Source: Pseudomonas sp. FP2309
GTDB lineage: Bacteria > Pseudomonadota > Gammaproteobacteria > Pseudomonadales > Pseudomonadaceae
DNA: 64,000 bases
Reading direction: 5' to 3'
Assembly (NCBI RefSeq): GCF_030687575.1
Contig: NZ_CP117439.1
Location: 558,001-622,000, forward strand
Shown here in pieces: positions 58,673-64,000 of the stretch (the first letter of the stretch is position 1; the number at the start of each line of letters is the position of its first letter). Made by a program: the position numbers and the translations under genes. A model generated the notes under the pieces. That model was not told the DNA's origin. It was given only the letters and a program-made list of their open reading frames with translations, and ran no database searches.

Positions 58673-58677
58673 CATTC

Positions 58678-59100
58678 ATGCGTCATTACGAAATCATCTT
58701 TTTGGTCCACCCGGATCAAAGCGAGCAAGTCGGCGGCATGGTTGAGCGTTACACCAAGCTGATCGAAGAAGACGGCGGCAAAATCCACCGTCTGGAAGAT
58801 TGGGGCCGTCGTCAACTGGCCTACGCAATCAACAATGTTCACAAGGCTCACTACGTGATGCTGAACGTTGAGTGCACTGGCAAGGCCCTGGCCGAGCTGG
58901 AAGACAACTTCCGCTACAACGATGCAGTGATCCGTAACCTGGTCATCCGTCGCGAAGAAGCCGTTACCGGCCAATCCGAGATGCTCAAGGCTGAAGAAAA
59001 CCGCAGTGAGCGCCGTGAGCGTCGCGACCGTCCTGAGCACGAAGGCGCTGATAGCGCTGATAGTGATGACAGCGACAGCAGCGATAACGCTGACGAGTAA
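58678..59100 (+). CDS. rpsF: 30S ribosomal protein S6
   Basis: 140 residues. [26 protein letters not shown] and [17 protein letters not shown] are S6 hallmarks. The C-terminal tail is Ser/Asp-rich ([18 protein letters not shown]), acidic as in gamma-proteobacteria, where RimK may add glutamates. Binds 16S rRNA together with S18. AAGGAG precedes the ATG. Confidence 0.98.
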   Translation: MRHYEIIFLVHPDQSEQVGGMVERYTKLIEEDGGKIHRLEDWGRRQLAYAINNVHKAHYVMLNVECTGKALAELEDNFRYNDAVIRNLVIRREEAVTGQSEMLKAEENRSERRERRDRPEHEGADSADSDDSDSSDNADE

Positions 59101-59129
59101 TCCACGGACCTTATTAAGGAGCCTATCAA

Positions 59130-59360
59130 ATGGCACGTTTCTTCCGTCGTCGTAAGTTTTGCCGCTTCACCGCTGAAGAAGTGAAGGAGATCGATTACAA
59201 AGATCTCAACACTCTGAAAGCCTATGTATCCGAGACCGGCAAAATCGTTCCAAGCCGTATCACCGGTACTAAAGCACGTTATCAGCGTCAGCTGGCTACC
59301 GCTATCAAGCGCGCCCGCTTCCTGGCCCTGCTGGCCTACACCGACAGCCACGGCCGCTGA
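59130..59360 (+). CDS. rpsR: 30S ribosomal protein S18
   Basis: 76 residues. [24 protein letters not shown] and the Arg-rich core are S18. Forms a heterodimer with S6. No priB lies between rpsF and rpsR, unlike E. coli. AAGGAG lies before the ATG. Confidence 0.98.
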   Translation: MARFFRRRKFCRFTAEEVKEIDYKDLNTLKAYVSETGKIVPSRITGTKARYQRQLATAIKRARFLALLAYTDSHGR

Positions 59361-59396
59361 GACCGGGCAGTCGACAAGTAGTAAGGGATTGAATGC

Positions 59397-60290
59397 ATGC
59401 GCGCCTTAGCTGAGTTCATCATGCGCGGTCGTGTGCAGGCCACTCTGGTAGTGGCTGTATGTGCGGCATTGCCGTTGCTTTATTGGTTGGGTGCTGCCGC
59501 AGGTTGCCTTGTGCTCCTGCGGCGCGGTTTGAAGGACGCTCTTGGCGTTCTTGCCCTGGGATTGTTGCCGGCCTTGATCTGGTGGCTGCAAATGGGTGAT
59601 CCACGGGTACTTCTGGTACTGCTGGGGTCATCGAGCCTTGCGTTGGTTTTACGCGCAAGTGAGTCCTGGGTCCGCACGCTGCTGGTCAGCGTGGCATTGG
59701 GGTTGGTGTACTCAGTGATGCTTGGCGCGGCTTTCCGCCCGCAAATCGAGGCGCTGGCGCAGGAGATCGTCAAGATCCTGCCCCTGGCCCTCGGGGATCT
59801 CTACCAGCAATTGTCGGTAGATGAGCGAGCGCGGTTTGCGTCACTGATTGCCCCGGTCCTGACCGGCCTGATTGCGGCGTTGCTGCAGATCGTCAGCGTG
59901 CTGAGCCTGATTCTTGGGCGTTATTGGCAGGCGTTGTTGTACAACCCGGGTGGTTTTGGTCGCGAGTTTCGCAGTATCAGAATCCCCGTGGGCCCCGCGA
60001 TATTGCTGCTGGCGTGCATGGTTGTCGGACCGAACTTCGGTCCACAGATGGCCTTGCTGGCGCCGATTTGCAGCGTACCGCTGGTGTTTGCCGGGCTGGC
60101 CCTGATTCATGGGCTCGCCGCGCAGAAGCGCCTGGCCAGGTTTTGGCTGGTGGGGTTGTACGTCACGCTGTTGCTGTTCATGCAGCTGATCTATCCGTTA
60201 CTCGTGGTTTTGGCCATTGTCGACGGCCTGATTGATTTTCGCGGTCGTCTGGCGCCGAAAGACGCCGATAACGCGAACGGTGAAGGTTAA
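59397..60290 (+). CDS. Membrane protein (DUF2232/YybS-like) in the rpsF-rplI operon
   Basis: 297 residues with about eight hydrophobic helices, no signal peptide motif and a short polar C-terminus. The overall pattern resembles the DUF2232 group. I do not recognise a catalytic motif. The gene is conserved between rpsR and rplI in pseudomonads, so co-expression with ribosomal proteins is likely; function unknown. Confidence 0.75.
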   Translation: MRALAEFIMRGRVQATLVVAVCAALPLLYWLGAAAGCLVLLRRGLKDALGVLALGLLPALIWWLQMGDPRVLLVLLGSSSLALVLRASESWVRTLLVSVALGLVYSVMLGAAFRPQIEALAQEIVKILPLALGDLYQQLSVDERARFASLIAPVLTGLIAALLQIVSVLSLILGRYWQALLYNPGGFGREFRSIRIPVGPAILLLACMVVGPNFGPQMALLAPICSVPLVFAGLALIHGLAAQKRLARFWLVGLYVTLLLFMQLIYPLLVVLAIVDGLIDFRGRLAPKDADNANGEG

Positions 60291-60308
60291 AAGTTAGAGG
60301 ATTTTCAC

Positions 60309-60755
60309 ATGCAACTGATCCTTCTGGAAAAAGTCGCCAACCTGGGCAACCTGGGCGACAAAGTGAACGTTAAGGCCGGTTACGGTCGTAACTACCTGCT
60401 GCCATACGGCAAAGCCACCGCTGCAACCGCTGCCAACCTGGCTGCGTTTGAAGAGCGTCGCGCTGAGCTGGAAAAAGCAGCAGCAGACAAAAAAGCTTCG
60501 GCCGAAACTCGCGCTGCCCAGCTGGCTGAGCTGGAAGTGACTATCACTGCCACCGCCGGTGACGAAGGCAAGCTGTTCGGTTCGATCGGCACTCACGACA
60601 TCGCTGATGCACTGACCGCCTCCGGCGTTGAAGTGCAGAAGAGCGAAGTTCGTCTGCCGAACGGCACCATCCGCAACGTAGGCGAATTCGACGTAGCCGT
60701 GCACCTGCACGCTGAAGTTGAAGCCACCGTACGCGTTGTCGTGGTAGCAGCTTAA
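60309..60755 (+). CDS. rplI: 50S ribosomal protein L9
   Basis: 148 residues. [36 protein letters not shown] is the N-terminal rRNA-binding domain; a long connecting helix and the C-terminal domain follow. Stabilises the P-site region of 23S rRNA and reading frame. It lies 18 bases after the membrane protein gene. Confidence 0.98.
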   Translation: MQLILLEKVANLGNLGDKVNVKAGYGRNYLLPYGKATAATAANLAAFEERRAELEKAAADKKASAETRAAQLAELEVTITATAGDEGKLFGSIGTHDIADALTASGVEVQKSEVRLPNGTIRNVGEFDVAVHLHAEVEATVRVVVVAA

Positions 60756-60802
60756 GCAGCACCTAACCGGCTGGCACCTCGCGTGTCGGACGGTTAACAT
60801 CG

Positions 60803-60849
60803 GGCACGATCCTGTTTACAGGTCGTGCCTTTTGTTTTTCTACAATCCC
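60803..60849 (+). terminator. Terminator after rplI
   Basis: GGCACGA-t-CCTGT pairs with ACAGG-TCGTGCC (one bulge) followed by a T-rich stretch (ttttgttttt). Ends the rpsF-rplI operon before dnaB. Confidence 0.85.
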
Positions 60850-60865
60850 CTAATTCCAAGTGGCC

Positions 60866-62263
60866 ATGAACGATATTTCAGCTCCTGAGCAATACGATCT
60901 GCAAACCGCTGCCCTGAAGGTGCCGCCGCACTCCATCGAGGCCGAACAGGCCGTGCTCGGTGGTTTGATGCTGGACAACAACGCCTGGGAGCGCGTGCTG
61001 GATCAAGTCTCGGACGGTGACTTCTATCGTCATGACCACCGCCTGATCTTCCGCGCGATTGCCAAGCTGGCCGATCAGAACTCGCCGATCGACGTGGTGA
61101 CCCTCGCCGAACAGCTGGACAAAGAAGGCCAGACCTCCCAGGTCGGCGGTCTCGGCTACCTCGGTGAGCTGGCGAAAAACACGCCGTCCGTCGCCAACAT
61201 CAAGGCGTATGCCCAGATCGTCCGCGAACGCGCCACGCTGCGCCAGTTGATCGGCATCAGCACTGAAATTGCCGATAGCGCCTTCAACCCCGAAGGCCGC
61301 ACTGCCGCAGAGATTCTCGACGAAGCTGAGCGCCAGATCTTCCAGATCGCCGAAGCTCGTCCGAAAACCGGTGGCCCGGTCAGCGTCAACGACTTGCTGA
61401 CCAAGGCCATCGACCGCATCGACACCTTGTTCAACACCGACAACGCCATCACCGGTATTTCCACCGGCTATACCGACCTCGATGAGAAGACCAGTGGCCT
61501 GCAGCCGTCCGACTTGATCATCGTCGCCGGCCGTCCGTCCATGGGTAAGACCACCTTTGCGATGAACCTGGTGGAAAACGCCGTGTTGCGCAGCGACAAG
61601 ACGGTGTTGGTGTATTCCCTGGAGATGCCAGGCGAATCGCTGATCATGCGTATGCTCTCGTCGCTGGGCCGTATCGATCAGACCAAGGTGCGTGCCGGTC
61701 GGCTGGAAGACGACGATTGGCCGCGCCTGACCTCGGCGGTCAACCTGCTCAACGACCGCAAGCTGTTTATTGATGACACCGCGGGCATCAGCCCCTCCGA
61801 GATGCGTGCGCGTACCCGGCGTCTGGTGCGTGAACACGGTGATATCGCGCTGATCATGATCGACTACCTGCAGTTGATGCAGATCCCTGGTTCCAGCGGT
61901 GACAACCGAACCAACGAGATTTCCGAGATTTCCCGGTCCCTCAAGGCCCTGGCCAAGGAGTTCAACTGCCCGGTGGTGGCCCTGTCCCAGCTCAACCGTT
62001 CCCTGGAGCAACGCCCCAACAAGCGTCCGGTGAACTCCGACTTGCGTGAATCCGGAGCGATCGAGCAGGACGCCGACGTCATCATGTTCGTGTACCGCGA
62101 CGAGGTGTACCACCCTGAAACGGAACACAAGGGCATTGCCGAAATCATCATCGGCAAGCAGCGGAACGGCCCGATCGGGTTTATCCGGCTGGCGTTCATC
62201 GGCAAGTACACGCGCTTCGAGAACCTGGCGCCGGGCAGTTACAACTTTGACGACGACGAATAA
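60866..62263 (+). CDS. dnaB: Replicative DNA helicase DnaB
   Basis: 465 residues from ATG 60866 (GTG 60860 is alternative). N-terminal collar domain (PPHSIEAEQAVLGGLMLDNNAWERV), a linker, and the RecA-like domain with Walker A GRPSMGKTTFAMN and IMIDYLQLM. The hexamer drives the replication fork. No intein is present. Confidence 0.97.
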   Translation: MNDISAPEQYDLQTAALKVPPHSIEAEQAVLGGLMLDNNAWERVLDQVSDGDFYRHDHRLIFRAIAKLADQNSPIDVVTLAEQLDKEGQTSQVGGLGYLGELAKNTPSVANIKAYAQIVRERATLRQLIGISTEIADSAFNPEGRTAAEILDEAERQIFQIAEARPKTGGPVSVNDLLTKAIDRIDTLFNTDNAITGISTGYTDLDEKTSGLQPSDLIIVAGRPSMGKTTFAMNLVENAVLRSDKTVLVYSLEMPGESLIMRMLSSLGRIDQTKVRAGRLEDDDWPRLTSAVNLLNDRKLFIDDTAGISPSEMRARTRRLVREHGDIALIMIDYLQLMQIPGSSGDNRTNEISEISRSLKALAKEFNCPVVALSQLNRSLEQRPNKRPVNSDLRESGAIEQDADVIMFVYRDEVYHPETEHKGIAEIIIGKQRNGPIGFIRLAFIGKYTRFENLAPGSYNFDDDE

Positions 62264-62274
62264 CTCAGCTGCTT

Positions 62275-62299
62275 AATTCCGACCATTACCGTCGGAATT
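62275..62299. terminator. Inverted repeat between dnaB and ygiQ
   Basis: AATTCCGAC (62275-62283) and GTCGGAATT (62291-62299) perfect 9-base arms with a 7-base loop, 12 bases after dnaB. The following stretch is A/T-rich (ggttaaatttt) but without a clean T-run. Likely the dnaB terminator. Confidence 0.6.
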
Positions 62300-62359
62300 G
62301 GTTAAATTTTGTGCTATATTCCGCGCCCGCGATTTTTCATCTCAACACCGGTCACCGTC

Positions 62360-64000
62360 ATGCAAACAGCCAAGCCGTTATTTGACTATCCCAAGTACTG
62401 GGCCGAATGTTTCGGTCCTGCGCCATTCCTGCCCATGAGCAGGGAGGAGATGGATCAGCTTGGCTGGGATTCGTGCGACATCATCATCGTCACCGGTGAT
62501 GCCTACGTTGACCACCCGTCGTTCGGCATGGCGATCATCGGCCGGCTGCTGGAGTCCCAGGGCTTTCGCGTCGGGATCATTGCCCAGCCGAACTGGCAGT
62601 CCAAAGACGACTTCATGAAGCTCGGCGAGCCGAACCTGTTCTTCGGCGTCGCGGCCGGCAACATGGACTCGATGATCAACCGCTACACCGCCGACAAGAA
62701 AATCCGCTCCGATGACGCCTACACCCCTGGCGGCATGGCCGGCAAACGCCCGGACCGCGCCAGCCTGGTGTACAGCCAGCGGTGCAAGGAAGCCTACAAG
62801 AACGTTCCGATCGTGCTCGGCGGCATCGAAGCCTCGCTGCGCCGTATCGCTCACTACGACTACTGGCAGGACCGGGTGCGCAACTCGATCCTGATCGACG
62901 CCACAGCCGATATCCTGCTGTACGGCAACGCCGAGCGGGCTATTGTCGAAGTCGCCCAGCGCCTGTCGTGGGGCCACAAAATCGAAGACATCACCGACGT
63001 GCGCGGCACTGCGTTCATTCGTCGTGACACGCCGGCGGGCTGGTACGAAGTGGACTCCACGCGTATTGACCGTCCGGGCAAGATCGACAAGATCATCAAC
63101 CCCTACGTCAACACCCAGGACACCCAGGCCTGCGCCATCGAGCAAGAGAAAGGCCCGGTGGATGATCCGGAAGAAGCCAAGGTCGTGCAGATCCTGGCCA
63201 GCCCGCGCATGACCCGCGACAAGACCGTGATCCGTCTGCCGTCGGTGGAAAAGGTGCGCGGCGACGCGGTGCTGTATGCCCACGCCAACCGCGTGTTGCA
63301 CCTGGAAACCAACCCAGGCAACGCCCGCGCCCTGGTGCAGAAGCACGGTGAAGTGGACGTGTGGTTCAACCCGCCACCCATCCCGATGACCACCGAAGAA
63401 ATGGACTACGTGTTCGGCATGCCCTACGCACGTGTTCCGCACCCGGCGTACGGCAAGGAAAAAATCCCGGCCTACGACATGATCCGCTTCTCGGTGAACA
63501 TCATGCGTGGCTGCTTCGGCGGCTGTACCTTCTGCTCGATCACCGAGCACGAAGGCCGCATCATCCAGAACCGTTCAGAAGAGTCGATCATTCGCGAGAT
63601 CGAAGAGATCCGCGACAAGGTGCCAGGCTTCACCGGCGTGATCTCCGACCTCGGCGGCCCGACCGCGAACATGTACCGCATCGCCTGCAAGAGCCCGGAA
63701 ATCGAATCCGCGTGCCGCAAGCCTTCATGCGTGTTCCCGGGTATCTGCCCGAACCTGAACACCGACCACTCGTCGCTGATCCAGCTGTACCGCAGCGCGC
63801 GTGCATTGCCAGGCGTGAAGAAGATCCTGATCGCTTCCGGCCTGCGCTATGACCTTGCTGTTGAGTCGCCGGAATACGTGAAGGAGCTGGTGACCCACCA
63901 CGTTGGTGGCTACCTCAAGATCGCCCCGGAACACACCGAGGAAGGTCCGCTCAACCAGATGATGAAACCGGGCATCGGCAGCTATGACAAGTTCAAGCGC
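62360..64000 (+). CDS. ygiQ: YgiQ family radical SAM protein, 5' part
   Basis: 547 codons are visible before the window ends; the family is about 750 residues. [19 protein letters not shown] is a typical start, then [10 protein letters not shown]. The radical-SAM cluster motif CFGGCTFC puts cysteines at 385, 389 and 392. Activity is unknown; homologues are tied to sulfur/tRNA or rRNA chemistry by guess only. ATG 62360 sits in a stretch with no clear AGGAG box. Open to the last base. Confidence 0.93.
   Translation, partial: MQTAKPLFDYPKYWAECFGPAPFLPMSREEMDQLGWDSCDIIIVTGDAYVDHPSFGMAIIGRLLESQGFRVGIIAQPNWQSKDDFMKLGEPNLFFGVAAGNMDSMINRYTADKKIRSDDAYTPGGMAGKRPDRASLVYSQRCKEAYKNVPIVLGGIEASLRRIAHYDYWQDRVRNSILIDATADILLYGNAERAIVEVAQRLSWGHKIEDITDVRGTAFIRRDTPAGWYEVDSTRIDRPGKIDKIINPYVNTQDTQACAIEQEKGPVDDPEEAKVVQILASPRMTRDKTVIRLPSVEKVRGDAVLYAHANRVLHLETNPGNARALVQKHGEVDVWFNPPPIPMTTEEMDYVFGMPYARVPHPAYGKEKIPAYDMIRFSVNIMRGCFGGCTFCSITEHEGRIIQNRSEESIIREIEEIRDKVPGFTGVISDLGGPTANMYRIACKSPEIESACRKPSCVFPGICPNLNTDHSSLIQLYRSARALPGVKKILIASGLRYDLAVESPEYVKELVTHHVGGYLKIAPEHTEEGPLNQMMKPGIGSYDKFKR

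Overview
The window reads as a chromosomal core segment of a fluorescent pseudomonad (Pseudomonas fluorescens group). The grounds are the high G+C and codon use, short REP-like palindromes at many gene ends, and a gene order that, as I recall it, runs parallel to the P. aeruginosa PAO1 stretch from msbA (about PA4997) down to ygiQ (about PA4928). Species assignment is inference; no database search was possible.

Layout. 1-10.5 kb is an envelope block: the 3' end of msbA, a PAPS-type sulfotransferase with its own APS kinase (cysC), hldE (ADP-heptose synthesis), an NDP-sugar epimerase-like gene, an uncharacterised minus-strand unit (SMR exporter, FAD oxidoreductase, aldo/keto reductase, Nudix-like protein) divergent from a LysR regulator, then waaA (Kdo transferase). 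10.5-16.4 kb has a TolC-family outer-membrane channel, a TPP riboswitch with thiC and the transporter gene cytX, and a DUF3298-type lipoprotein. 16.5-25.4 kb is nudF, a DUF1249 gene, cpdA, yqiA, parE, a phytase-like esterase, parC and a PqiC-like lipoprotein. 25.5-34.9 kb holds a Smp/YtjB-like membrane protein divergent from serB, psd, rhdA, an HDOD protein, motA-motB and rsgA. 35-46.8 kb holds orn, a TRIC/UPF0126 channel, queG, the tightly packed run nnrD-tsaE-amiB-mutL-miaA-hfq-hflX-hflK-hflC, and a strong terminator. 47-49.7 kb is hisZ-purA. 49.7-54.4 kb is a likely accessory insert: a chemoreceptor and a convergent two-gene ferric-iron ABC importer without its ATPase. 54.4-54.9 kb has two tandem tRNA-Leu(CAG) genes, each with its own promoter and terminator. 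55-64 kb holds rnr-rlmB, rpsF-rpsR-membrane protein-rplI, dnaB and the 5' part of ygiQ, which runs off the window.

How the genes work together. Several genes share one task. hldE, waaA, msbA and the sulfotransferase/cysC pair concern LPS core building, transport and possibly sulfation. The TPP riboswitch, thiC and cytX form a thiamine-precursor unit. parC and parE form topoisomerase IV, motAB the stator, hflKC a membrane complex that modulates FtsH, and hisZ needs hisG from elsewhere. Many neighbours overlap by 1-10 bases, which points to translational coupling.

The least described parts are the sulfation pair with a hairpin just before its start, the four-gene SMR/FAD/AKR/Nudix-like unit, a degenerate cyclase-like domain in the YtjB-like protein, a terminator-like hairpin inside the start of the iron permease gene, and a perfect 26-bp inverted repeat behind the PqiC-like gene. 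No CRISPR array, insertion sequence, prophage or defence island is visible.
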